Positions 6,332-15,671 of a stretch of DNA of 17,040 nucleotides are shown here, in pieces. Position 1 is the stretch's first letter, and each line of letters begins with the position of its first letter. The position numbers and the translations under genes were made by a program. A model generated the notes under the pieces. That model saw only the letters and a list, made by a program, of their open reading frames with translations. It was not told where the DNA came from and did no database searches. The stretch lies in NCBI GenBank assembly GCA_964511185.1, contig CAZEDU010000109.1:1-17040 (forward strand), written 5' to 3'. The DNA is from CAZEDU01 sp964511185 (GTDB taxonomy: Bacteria; Myxococcota; Myxococcia; Myxococcales; Myxococcaceae).

Positions 6332-8584
6332 TTAGGGCTTCGGCTTGGGGCGGACGTCCAGGTACGGCTTCGGCCACGGCACCTGGTCGTAGCCGTAGGC
6401 CTGGGCCGCGCGCGAGGTGAGGTAGGGATCCGACAGGTGCGGGCGGGCGAGGGCGCAGAGGTCCGCGCGTCCAGCGCCGATGACGGTGTTCGCGTGGTCG
6501 GCGCCGAGGATGGCGCCCACGGCCATGACAGGGACCTTCGCCTCGTAGCGGATCTTCTCGGCGTACGGCACCTGGTACATGCGCCCGTACTCTGGCTTCG
6601 ACTCCGGCACGTTGCCGGCGCTCGAGACGTCGATGAGGTCGCAGCCGTGCTCGCGAAGCGCGCGTGAGAAGACCACCGCGTCCTCGGGCGTCATGCCGTC
6701 GTCGAGCCAGTCGGTCGCTGAGATGCGCACCGACATGGGCTTGTCGCTGGGCCACACCGCGCGCACCGCGTCGAAGACCTCGAGCGGAAACTTCATGCGC
6801 TTCGCGAAGTCACCGCCGAAGCCGTCGGTGCGGCGGTTCGAGAGCGGGGAGAGGAAGCTCGAGAGGAGATAGCCGTGGCCCGCGTGGAGCTCGACGAGGT
6901 CGAAGCCCGCGTCGAGGGCCATGCGCGTCGAGGCGACGAACGCGGCCTTCACCTCGGCCATGTCCTCGAGCGTCATCTCCTTCGGGGTGTGCCAGCCCGG
7001 GCCGAAGGGGAGCGCGGACGGGCCGAGGGTCCCCCAGGCGCCCTCGTCGGCGCGCAGCGGCCGATCGCCCTCCCAGGTGCGCGTGCACGACCCTTTGCGG
7101 CCCGCGTGCGCGAGCTGGATGCCGATCTTGGCGCTCGACTGCGTGTGCACGAAGTCGACGATGCGCTTCCACGCCGTGACGTGCTCGGGCGCGTACATGC
7201 CCGCGCAGCCGTAGGTGATGCGCCCCTGCGCCGAGACGTTGGTCATCTCGGTCATCACCAGCGCCGCGCCGCCGACGGCTCGGCTCCCCAAGTGGACCAG
7301 GTGCCAGTCGTTCGGGGTGCCGTCGACCGCCGAGTACTGGCACATCGGCGAGACGGCGATGCGGTTGTGGAGCTCGAGCTGGCGCAGCTTGAAAGGCGCG
7401 AACATCGGCGGCGGCGGCGTGCCGGTGGAGCCGAGCGGCGCGTGGTGGGTCTTCGCGAACCAGCGATCGAAGTCGGCGATCAGCTTCGGGTCGCGCTCTT
7501 TCAGGTTCTCGTAGGTGATGCGCTTGCTGCGCGTCATCAGGTTGAAGCTGAACTGGATGGACGGTTGGCCGAAGTAGCGCGCGCTGTTCTCGAACCACTC
7601 CAGGCTCGTCTGCGCCGCTTTCTGCAGGCGCAGCACCTCCGGTTGGCGTTCCTGTTCGTAGGCCTCGAGCGCCTCGCGCAGACGCTGAGGGCCGGAGCGC
7701 TGAACCGCGCTGGCGAGCGCGATGGCGTCTTCCATCGCCAGCTTGGTGCCCGAGCCGATGGAGAAGTGGGCCGTGTGCGCGGCGTCACCCATCAGCACCA
7801 CGTTCTGGTGGAACCAGCGCTCGTTGCGGATCGTCGGGAACGTCCGCCAGATCGACTTGTTCGACAGGAGCTTGTGCCCCTGCAGCTCGGAGCGGAAGAG
7901 CTCCTCGCAGAACGCGACCGTGTCCGCTTCGCTGCTCGTCTCGAGCCCCGCGCGCCGCCAGACGTCTTCATGGCACTCGACGATCCAGGTCGAGAGCCCC
8001 TTCTGGAACGGGTAGGCGTGAACCTGAAACACGCCGTGCGGCGTCTTCTTGAAGTGGAAGGTGAAGGCGCGGAGCGGCAGGGTGGTGCCGAGCCAGCAGA
8101 ACTTCGCCTTGCGCCAGTCCAAGCTCGGGCGGAAGTGCGCTTTGAGCTCCTCTCGAGTCAGGCTGTGCACGCCGTCGGCGGCGAGCACCAGGTCGGCCTC
8201 CTTCGCGACCTCGCGCGCGCTCTTGATCTCGTGCTCGAAGCGCAGCTCCACGTCCAGCTCGCGGCAGCGGCGCTGGAGGAGCAGCAGGAGCTCGCGGCGG
8301 GACATGCCGCAGAAGCCGTGGCCCGTGGAGGTGATGCACTGACCGTCGTAGTAGGTCTCGATGTCGTCCCAATAGGCGAAGCGCTCGGTGATGGTGCGGT
8401 AGCTCTCCGGGTCCGCGGCCTCGAAATGACCGAGGGTCTCTTTGGAGAAGACCACGCCCCAGCCGAAGGTGTCGTCCGGGCGGTTGCGTTCGTGGACCGT
8501 GATTCGCGCGGAAGGGAAGGCTTTCTTGAGTAGGACAGCCGTGTAGAGGCCCGCGGGGCCGCCGCCGATGCTGACGACTCTCAT
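6332..8584 (-). CDS. Bifunctional FAD monooxygenase / old yellow enzyme fusion (salicylyl-CoA 5-hydroxylase or 2-aminobenzoyl-CoA monooxygenase/reductase type)
   Basis: A 750-residue two-domain flavoenzyme. Residues 1-375 are an aromatic-ring FAD monooxygenase: Rossmann motif GGGPAG (7-12), LAADGVHS (134-141), and the FAD-ribityl motif LMGDAAHTAHFSIGSG (264-279). Residues 393-740 are an old-yellow-enzyme reductase of the YqjM-like class: SPMCQYSA with C415, WHLVHLGSRAVGGA (427-440), QLAHAGRKGS (490-499) and the active-site block VELHAGHGYLLSSFLSP (564-580, H567/H570/Y572). This fusion is an established family: 2-aminobenzoyl-CoA monooxygenase/reductase in Azoarcus and salicylyl-CoA 5-hydroxylase relatives, where the first domain hydroxylates and, in the former, the second reduces the dearomatised ring with NAD(P)H. 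CoA substrate is likely but which aromatic is not decidable; no CoA ligase is visible nearby. The start ATG overlaps the stop of the upstream endonuclease gene by 4 bases. Confidence 0.9.
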   Translation of the reverse strand: MRVVSIGGGPAGLYTAVLLKKAFPSARITVHERNRPDDTFGWGVVFSKETLGHFEAADPESYRTITERFAYWDDIETYYDGQCITSTGHGFCGMSRRELLLLLQRRCRELDVELRFEHEIKSAREVAKEADLVLAADGVHSLTREELKAHFRPSLDWRKAKFCWLGTTLPLRAFTFHFKKTPHGVFQVHAYPFQKGLSTWIVECHEDVWRRAGLETSSEADTVAFCEELFRSELQGHKLLSNKSIWRTFPTIRNERWFHQNVVLMGDAAHTAHFSIGSGTKLAMEDAIALASAVQRSGPQRLREALEAYEQERQPEVLRLQKAAQTSLEWFENSARYFGQPSIQFSFNLMTRSKRITYENLKERDPKLIADFDRWFAKTHHAPLGSTGTPPPPMFAPFKLRQLELHNRIAVSPMCQYSAVDGTPNDWHLVHLGSRAVGGAALVMTEMTNVSAQGRITYGCAGMYAPEHVTAWKRIVDFVHTQSSAKIGIQLAHAGRKGSCTRTWEGDRPLRADEGAWGTLGPSALPFGPGWHTPKEMTLEDMAEVKAAFVASTRMALDAGFDLVELHAGHGYLLSSFLSPLSNRRTDGFGGDFAKRMKFPLEVFDAVRAVWPSDKPMSVRISATDWLDDGMTPEDAVVFSRALREHGCDLIDVSSAGNVPESKPEYGRMYQVPYAEKIRYEAKVPVMAVGAILGADHANTVIGAGRADLCALARPHLSDPYLTSRAAQAYGYDQVPWPKPYLDVRPKPKP

Positions 8585-9561
8585 GGGGAGCTGTCCGTAT
8601 CATTCCCGGAGGGGAATGTGGAACATGGCTGAGCGCACTGCGCGTACAGGCGTGCCATTTCGGCCACCACCGCAGTTTTCTCGTTTTCCAGCGCGCGCGA
8701 GGTGTAGCGCACCACGCGCCAGCCCTGAGCGAGCAAGAGCCGGTCGCGCTCGCGGTCCGTCTCGAACGCCTGGCGCGACGCGTGGTGCTGCCAGCTGTCG
8801 ACCTCGATGCCGAGCTTGACCTCCGGCCAACACAGATCCGGGCGCACCCAGAGATCCGGTTTGACCTGAATGCGCAGCTGGGAGCGTGGCTTTCGCCCCG
8901 TGGCGAGCCCGAGCTCCATCGCGAAGGACTCCAGCGCGCTCGCCGGCACACCATCGCCCAGCTCGTAGCCGCGCAAGAGCAGGTCGAGCCGGTGGGTGCC
9001 CTTGCGACCACGTCCATGCTGCTCGTAGGCCGTCCGGACCCAGTAGAGGTTCGACGGGCGCCGCCGAAGCGCCGAGTCGACCGTCGCGCGAAGCCACTTG
9101 TCGTCGAGGATCGCCGCCAGATCCACCCGCGTTCGGCCGACCCGTGTCAGCGGAAAAGGGCCGCGCATCGTGATGTCCTCTCGCGTCAGGTCTCGAGAGC
9201 ACCACAGCCTGACGTTCGACATCCGGCGGCACGTCCGGCCGTGGAGAACCGTCAGGTGCGTCACCGATGTGCGTGGTACGTCCAGCCCCAAGCGTCGCGC
9301 CGCGCTGAGGTGCGAGAGCACCGCGCTCTCCCCCGCGGCGAGCACGCGCGCGAGCTCCCACTCGTTGTCGTTCGGCGCCTGAGCCGTCGTCTTGAAGACG
9401 CCGTTGAACAACCGCAACCACCGTCCGCTGCTGACTTGATGCCGCACCCAAGAGACCGTGAAGCCCGCCGAGGCACAGTCTCGAAGCGTCACCAGCCCGA
9501 GCTGCAGCTCCGCCCGTCGCCAGAACAACCACTCCGCGTCATCCATCTCGCCGCCACCCAT
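8581..9561 (-). CDS. DUF559-type endonuclease-fold protein with AbiEi-like N-terminal domain
   Basis: A 326-residue protein. Residues about 8-100 follow the pattern of the AbiEi-antitoxin-like winged-helix module (GLVTLRDCASAGFT, RLFNGVFKT, AVLSHLSAARRLGLDVPR), followed by a middle part with VGRTRVDLAAIL (141-152). Residues about 205-305 are a DUF559/Vsr-like PD-(D/E)XK nuclease fold: ALESF (209-213), DLWVRPDLCWPEVKLGIEVD (236-255) with D242, E253 and D255 as candidate metal ligands, then FETDRERDRLLLAQGWRVVR (266-285). This architecture is common as single genes in Actinobacteria and other GC-rich bacteria; its function is unproven. The ATG at 9561 was chosen because GGAGG sits 6 bases before it; the next in-frame ATG is at 9546 and an upstream one at 9666 lacks support. 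No AbiEii toxin gene is adjacent. TGA overlaps the ATG of the flavoenzyme gene. Confidence 0.82.
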   Translation of the reverse strand: MGGGEMDDAEWLFWRRAELQLGLVTLRDCASAGFTVSWVRHQVSSGRWLRLFNGVFKTTAQAPNDNEWELARVLAAGESAVLSHLSAARRLGLDVPRTSVTHLTVLHGRTCRRMSNVRLWCSRDLTREDITMRGPFPLTRVGRTRVDLAAILDDKWLRATVDSALRRRPSNLYWVRTAYEQHGRGRKGTHRLDLLLRGYELGDGVPASALESFAMELGLATGRKPRSQLRIQVKPDLWVRPDLCWPEVKLGIEVDSWQHHASRQAFETDRERDRLLLAQGWRVVRYTSRALENEKTAVVAEMARLYAQCAQPCSTFPSGNDTDSSP

Positions 9562-9607
9562 CCGCCGCCTCCAGCCACCAGCCGCTATCAACCCCGTCTG
9601 ACACCCA

Positions 9608-9651
9608 GTGGGCGTACTTTCGGTCGTTGGGGCGACCGAAACCACGCCCAC
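9608..9651. repeat. Long imperfect hairpin in the divergent gap
   Basis: Arms of 19 bases with 17 pairs: outer arm GTGGGCGT (9608-9615) pairs with ACGCCCAC (9644-9651), a 2x2 mismatch (AC/CC), then TTTCGGTCG (9618-9626) pairs perfectly with CGACCGAAA (9633-9641) around the loop TTGGGG. It lies 47 bases upstream of the endonuclease start and 151 bases upstream of the macroglobulin start. No T-run follows on either strand, so it does not look like an intrinsic terminator. It could be an operator, a 5'-leader structure or a dispersed palindromic element. The rest of the 9562-9802 gap shows only the promoter candidate noted separately. Confidence 0.65.
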
Positions 9652-9764
9652 CGCCGTCCAACACACCGTCGATCCCCCCGCTCATGTTTCGAGGCGCTCC
9701 ACGAGACAGGCTGAGCCGAGCGCAAAAGTCGATCCCATTCCCTCAAGGCCCTCCCGGAACCTTT

Positions 9765-9792
9765 GGAACCCATCCACGCCGCGCACCGTCTA
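9765..9792 (+). promoter_or_regulatory. Candidate ECF sigma-factor promoter for the macroglobulin gene
   Basis: GGAAC (9765-9769), 17 bases, then CGTCTA (9787-9792) matches the general -35/-10 pattern of ECF (group 4) sigma promoters, GGAAC-N16/17-CGTC. A second GGAAC is at 9756-9760. The predicted transcript start would fall a few bases before the ATG at 9803, giving an almost leaderless mRNA, in keeping with the lack of a ribosome-binding site. Pattern match by eye only. Confidence 0.38.
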
Positions 9793-9802
9793 GATTCCGC
9801 GC

Positions 9803-12800
9803 ATGTCCCGAGCCAGCCTCGCCATCCTGCTGACCCTCTCCATGACCGTGAACGCAGCCCCATTGCTGACCTGGAAGCAGATCGACGCGCTGGTCCAAGA
9901 CCAAAAACACCAGCAAGCCGCGGAGGCGACCGCGAAGCGGCTCGAGGCAGCGCGTGGGAAGAAAGATCAGACCGAGTGGGGCACAGCTCTGCTCCGCCTG
10001 GCCGATCTCAAAATGTCCCTGCACGAGGCCGAAGGCGCGGTGTCGTTCCTTCGCAGCGAGCCGTCGCCGAGCGATCCCCTCTGGCGCACAGCCGTGGGGC
10101 TCTTCTACGCCGCGACGCTGCAGAACTACCTCGACCAATACGACTGGGAGATCCGCCAGCGGACGCGCGTCGACACCCAGCTCCCGTCCGAGCTGAAGGC
10201 CTGGACCTTCGAGCAGCTGACCGCCGAGATCGACCGAACCTACGCCGAGCTTTGGGGGTTGCGCGAAACACTCGGCGCGCGACGTCTCAAGGAGCTCGGG
10301 CCGCTGGTTCGAGTCAACACCTACCCCGTCGGCATTCGCAGCACCGCGCGGGACGCGCTGACGTACTTCCTCGTCGACTCCTTGCGAAACAGCAGCCGCT
10401 GGCGGCCCGAGCACGCGAACGAGCTCTTCCGGCTCGACGTCAAGACGCTGCTCCAACCCAGCGCGGCCGTCTCCATCAGCGACTCCAACACGCACCCATT
10501 GCACCGCCTCTGCGCCGCGCTCGACGACCTCGAAGGTTGGCACCGCTCCCAGCGCCGAGCCGAGGCCGCGCTCGAGAGCCGTCTGGTGCGCGCGCAGGCG
10601 TTGCACCTGCATCTCACCGAGGCCGAGGATCGCGCGCTCATCCGAAAAGATCTCCAAGCCCGCATCGAGCAGACCCAGACCTTGCCCTGGTCCGCGATGG
10701 GCAAGGCCGTGCTCGCCGAGCTCTACGACTCGGAGGGAGAGCGGCGCGTCGCGCACGCGCTCGCCAGCGAAGGAATGCGCGCCTTCCCCAGCAGCATCGG
10801 CGGCCGCCGATGCGCCTACGTGAAGGCCAGCATCGAGCAGCCGCAGCTGCAGCTCACCTCGATGACGCAGGATGGCCCCCAGCGCCGCTCCATCCTGGTG
10901 AGCCATCAGAACGTCCCCGAGCTGCACTTCCGCGCGTACCGGTACGACCTCGCGGCGCGGATGCGCGCGGCGCGCGACTACCGGTTCGGGCCCGACCCCG
11001 CGGAGGTGCGCGCGATGCTGCGGTCGTCGCCGGCCAAGGCGTGGAGCGAAAAGCTGCCGCCGACGCCCGACTTCCTCTCCCATCAGACCTACGTGACGCC
11101 GCCGCTGTCCGAGCTGGGCGCGTACGTCATCATCGCCTCGACCGATCGCGGCTTCTCCGAGAGCGCGCGGGCGTCGAGCTACGTGCTGCTCAACCTGAGC
11201 GACCTGGTGCCCCTGCTCAGCGTGCAGGAAGGCAAGGTCGACGTGTCGGTGGTNNNNNNNNNNGCCTGGCGCCAAGGTCGAGCTCTTCCAGACCGACTAC
11301 CGCGCCGGCCATCGGGTGGTGGGCACGGCCGACACGGACGCCACCGGCTTCGCGCGCTTCCAGACCGCCGCCCAGGCGCCGCAGCACTTCGTGATCGTTC
11401 GGCGCGGCGGGGACGTCGCGGCGAGCGCTCTGTTTCACGCCCCGGGCGAGCGGCCCGAGCCGGAGCGGCAGGCCGCGCTGATCTTCACCGATCGCTCCGT
11501 GTACCGGCCGCTGCAGCGCGTTCAGTGGAAGGTCGTGCTGTACCAAGGCGTCGCGTCGCAGGGCAGCTACCGCGTCGTCGCTCAGCGGAAGACCACCGTG
11601 AAGCTGCTCGATCCCAACGGCAAAGAGGTCGCGAGCGCGGCCGTGCAGAGCAATGCGTTCGGGTCCGCGGCCGGGGAGTTCACCCTCCCCGCGGGGAGGC
11701 CGCTCGGATCATGGCAGCTCCAAGTGGAGCAGATGGGGTCGGTGTGGCTCCGGGTCGAGGAGTACAAGCGACCGACGTTCGAGGTCACCTTCGAGAAGAG
11801 CGGACCGCCCGCGCGGCTCAACCAGCCCGCCGCGTACGCCGGCAAGGCGACCTACTACTTCGGCCTGCCCGTGAGCGCGGGTGAGGTTCGCTGGAAGGTC
11901 GAGCGCGTTCCCGTCTTCTTTGGCTGGGGATGGCGGCCCCAGCCGGTGGTTGCGTCGCAGGTGATCGCCGCTGGGCGCAGCCCGCTGGGAAGCGACGGCC
12001 GCTTCCAGATCCAGTTCACCCCCGAGGCCGACCCACGGCTGCGCGATCCCAAGCTCACGTTCCGCTACCAGATCAGCGTCGACGTGACCGACGAAGGCGG
12101 AGAGACGCGGAGCGCGTCGCAGACCGTTCGGCTCGGCCTCAGCGCGGTCGAGGCCCAAATCCTCTGGGAGCAGGGCTTCGTTCGGGCCGGAGCGCCCGGC
12201 GCCGCGAAGGTCACGCGCAGCGATCTGAACGGGGCGCCCAAGGCAGGGAAGGGGACCTGGCGGCTCGTCCGGCTGCAGCCGCCCGAGCGCCCCCGGCTTC
12301 CCGCGGACGAGCCCGTCACCCTCGACCCCAAGCAGCAGGTGATCACCGAGGGCGACAAGCTGCAGCCGCGGTGGAGCCGCTCGTCCGGCATCGACGCGGA
12401 GCTCGAGCGTTGGCCGGGCGGCGCCGAGGTCGCGTCCGGGGCGCTGCAGCACGACGCGAACGGAGAGGCGCCGCTCGCGCTCCCGCCGCTGGAAGCGGGC
12501 GCCTATCGGCTGCACTACGAGACGGCGGACGAGCTCGGCGCGAAGATCCAAATCTCCCGCGAGCTCGTGGCGATCGCCCCCAAGGCGCCGCCGCCCTTGG
12601 CGCTCTTCGCGTTGCTCGAAAAACCCAAGGTGCGTATCGGCGAGACGGCGCGGATCGCCCTCGGGTCGGCGCTCCCGGACCAGCGGCTCCTGGTCGAGCT
12701 GTGGCGGGATGGGCGCGTGCTCGAGCGCCGCGTGCTCGAGCCCGAAGGCGCGTCGATTCTGGAGCTGCCGATCACCGCGGACCACCGAGGCGGCTTCGCG

Positions 12801-15659
12801 GTACGGGTGACGTCGATCGAAGACTTCCAGCTGCTGCAACAGACCGTGTCGGTATCCGTCCCCTGGGAGGAGAAAGAGCTGCAGGTCGAACTCTCGACCT
12901 TTCGTGACCGTTTGAAGCCAGGCGGGCAAGAGACCTGGCGCGTGACCGTGAAGGACGCGAAGGGCAAACCAGAGCGCGCGGCCGAGCTGCTCGCTTACAT
13001 GTACGATCGTTCGCTCGACGCGTTCGGCCCGCATCTGCCGCCGAGCGTGGCGAGCCTCTACCCACGGCGTGATCGCGCCGGCGCCTTCATCGACAGCCTC
13101 GGGGCGGGGGCAGCGCACTGGCTGAGCTCCAACCCCGTGCCGCTCCCCGCGCTCGAGCCGCTCTCCGAAGATCAGCTCTCGACCCTGTCCGACCGCGGCA
13201 TCGGCGGCATGGGGTCGCGCCGCGCCTTCAGCAAGGCGATGGCGGTGGACGCGGAGGCGTTCGTGTCGCGGACCGCCCCCGCGCCGCCGCCAGCGCCCGG
13301 TGCGGTGCGGCTCCAGGAGTCCAGCCCGGAGCCCTCGGCTCCGGCCCCAGTGCAGGTTCGCGAGAACTTCGCCGAGACCGCGTTTTGGCGGCCGAACCTG
13401 CTCACCGGCAAGGACGGGTCCGCGGCGATCGAGCTCACCGTGCCGGACTCCGTGACGTCCTGGAACGTCTGGGTGCACGGCCTGACGCGCGACCTGCGCG
13501 GCGGCTCGACGCAGCGTCAAGCGCAATCGGTCAAGGACCTGATGGTGCGCCCCTACCTCCCGCGGTTCCTGCGCGAAGGGGACCGCGTTCAGCTCGAGGT
13601 CGCGGTCAACAACGCCTCGGCGCGCGAGCTCAAGGGCGAGCTTCAGCTCGAGCTGCTCGACCCAGCGACCGGCAAGAGCGTGGCGCGCGAGCTCCAGCTC
13701 GATCGCTCGAGCGCGGCGTTCACGGTGGCGCCGGGCAAGGGCACCACCGCGCGCTTCTCCATCGTCGCCCCCAAGCGCGTCGGCGAGGTCGTGGTGCAGG
13801 CGGTCGCCAAGGCCGGTGACTTCAGCGACGGCGAGAAGCGCGCGCTGCCGCTTCTGCCGTCCCGCCAGCGCCTCACGCAGTCGAAATTCGCCGCGCTCCA
13901 AGACAAAGACCGCCGCGAGCTGTCCTTCCCCGACCTGGCGAAGGGCGACGACCCGACGCGGATCAACGAGCAGCTCGTCGTCACCATCGACGCGCAGCTC
14001 TTCTATTCGGTGCTGGGCGCGCTGCCTTACCTGACGCGCTACCCATACGAGTGCACCGAGCAGACCCTCAACCGGTTCGTGTCGACCGGCATCGTCGGCA
14101 GCGTGTTCAAGAAGCACCCCGCGGTCGCCTCGATGGCGAAGCAGCTGAGCGCGCGCAAGACGCAGCTCGAGACCTTCGACGCGCAAGATCCCAACCGCAC
14201 CTTGGCGCTCGAGGAGACGCCGTGGGTCGTGCAGGCCGAAGGGGGCAAGTCAGGGGACGAGCTGATCAACGCGCTCGACCCCGCGGTCGCCGCGGCGGAG
14301 CAGGTCGCCGCGCTCGACAAGCTCACCAAGGCGCAGACGTCGATCGGCGGCTTCCCGTGGTTCCCCGGCGGTCCGCCGTCGCCGTACATGACGCTCTACA
14401 TCGCGCACGGCTTGGGGCGCGCGGCCGAGTTCGAGGTCGACGTCCCCAAACAGATGGTCCAGCGCGCGTGGGGTTACCTCGCGCGCCACTTCCGCGACGC
14501 GTACGCCGACAAGATGCTCAAGGACGACTGCTGTTGGGAGTTCCTCACGTTCTTGAACTACGTCGCCTCCAGCTACCCCGACGCGAGCTGGACGGGCGAC
14601 GCGCTCACGCTTGAGGAGCGGCGGAAGATCCTCGACCACAGCTTCAAGCATTGGCGCGCGCACTCGCCGTACCTCAAGGGCATGATGGCGCTGACGCTGC
14701 AGCGCATGGGCCGTCCCGACGACGCGCGCAAGGTGTTCGACAGCGTGATGGATTCGGCGAAGACCACGCGCGACGAGGGCACCTTCTGGGCGCCGGAGGA
14801 CCGATCGTGGCTGTGGTACCGTGACACCATCGAGAGCCACGCCTTCGCGCTGCGCGCGTTGATGGCGCTCGACCCCAAGGATCCGCGCCGCGACGGGCTC
14901 GTCCAGTGGCTCTTCCTCAACAAGAAGCTCAACCACTGGAAGTCGACGCGCGCGACCGCGGAGGTCGTCTACGCGCTGGTGAAGCACCTGGAGTCGGCGG
15001 GGCAGCTCGGCGTACGCGAGGAGTCCGTGGTGACGCTCGGCGGCGAGACGACGCGGCTGACCTTCGAGCCCAACCGCTTCACCGGGCGCAAGCGCCAGCT
15101 GGTGCTCAGCGGCCCCCAGATCACTCCGAAGGCAGCGACGGTGGTGGTGGAGAAGACCACGCCCGGGCTCCAGTTCGCGTCCGCCACCTGGCACTACTCG
15201 ACCGACGCGCTGCCGAGCGCCGAGCGCGGCGATCTCTTTCAGCTGTCGCGCCGTTACCACCGGCGCGCGATGCAGGGCAAGGAGGCGGTGCTCACGCCGC
15301 TGCAGGAAGGCGCGCAGCTCGCGGTCGGTGACGAGCTCGAAGTGCACCTGTCGGTCCGCGCGCGGCACGCCGCCGAGTACGTGCACCTGCGCGATCCGCG
15401 TGGCGCGGGTTTCGAGCCGGAGCGGGTGCGCTCGGGCCACCGCTACGATCTGGGCATCGCGTGGTTCGAAGAGGTGCGCGACTCCGGCACGAGCTTCTTC
15501 TTCGAGCAGCTGCCGGCGGGGGAGTACACGCTCAAGTACCGGGTGCGCGCGAGCCAGGCGGGCGTGTTCCGGGTCGGCTCGGCCACGCTCCAGTCCATGT
15601 ACGCGCCCGAGTTCTCCGCGTTCTCGACCGGAGCGGTGCTGCGCGTCGAGGGGCGCTGA
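9803..15659 (+). CDS. Alpha-2-macroglobulin family protein, very large, with thioester motif (interrupted by assembly gap)
   Basis: Bacterial relative of animal alpha-2-macroglobulin and complement C3, envelope proteins thought to trap proteases. The gene is read as one unit of at least 1947 residues: 483 codons before the N run and 1464 from 11265 on. Residues 1-19 are a signal peptide (ASLAILLTLSMTVNA-AP) with no lipobox Cys, so a soluble periplasmic protein is likely. A helical/MG1-like N-terminal region follows, then macroglobulin MG domains from about 11100 (e.g. IFTDRSVYRPLQRVQWKVVL at 11481-11540), a Pro/Ala-rich bait-like linker (about 13270-13355), the A2M domain (ENFAETAFWRPNLL, from about 13362), and the thioester domain with YPYECTEQ (Cys codon 14052-14054, Gln 14061-14063) and GGFPWFPGG. 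No penicillin-binding protein 1C gene is adjacent, unlike E. coli yfhM. The frame change across the gap is an artefact of the 10-N placeholder. Confidence 0.93.
11254..11263. other. Assembly gap (10 N)
   Basis: Ten unknown bases inside the macroglobulin gene. The protein reads ...EGKVDVSV before and PGAKVELFQTDYRAGH after. For an intact frame the true number of missing bases must be a multiple of three, so ten is a placeholder. What seems lost is a short piece of a macroglobulin beta strand or loop. Confidence 0.97.
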
Positions 15660-15671
15660 GCGGGCCCGCTC
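15658..15671. terminator. Perfect 14-bp palindrome between convergent genes, possible bidirectional terminator
   Basis: GAGCGGGCCCGCTC fills the space between the macroglobulin stop (TGA 15657-15659) and the lipoprotein stop (15672-15674). As RNA it would form a five-pair stem with a four-base loop on either strand. The following bases (TTAG on the plus strand, AGCGC on the minus) give no U-tract, so a terminator role is tentative. Confidence 0.35.

Noticed and set aside
6332..8584. Suspected artificial fusion of two genes in the 750-residue flavoenzyme
   Set aside because: The monooxygenase-old yellow enzyme fusion is an established family of this length, and the junction is in frame.
8581..9561. 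Calling the DUF559 gene a type IV AbiE toxin-antitoxin antitoxin
   Set aside because: Only the N-terminal domain resembles AbiEi, and no AbiEii nucleotidyltransferase gene lies next to it.
9803..11253. Reading the macroglobulin gene as a frameshifted pseudogene or two genes
   Set aside because: The frame change coincides exactly with the N run, and both sides are intact parts of one protein.
11709..14186. An 825-codon minus-strand open frame inside the macroglobulin gene
   Set aside because: Low-complexity Arg/Leu/Glu-rich product opposite clear macroglobulin domains; antisense shadow.
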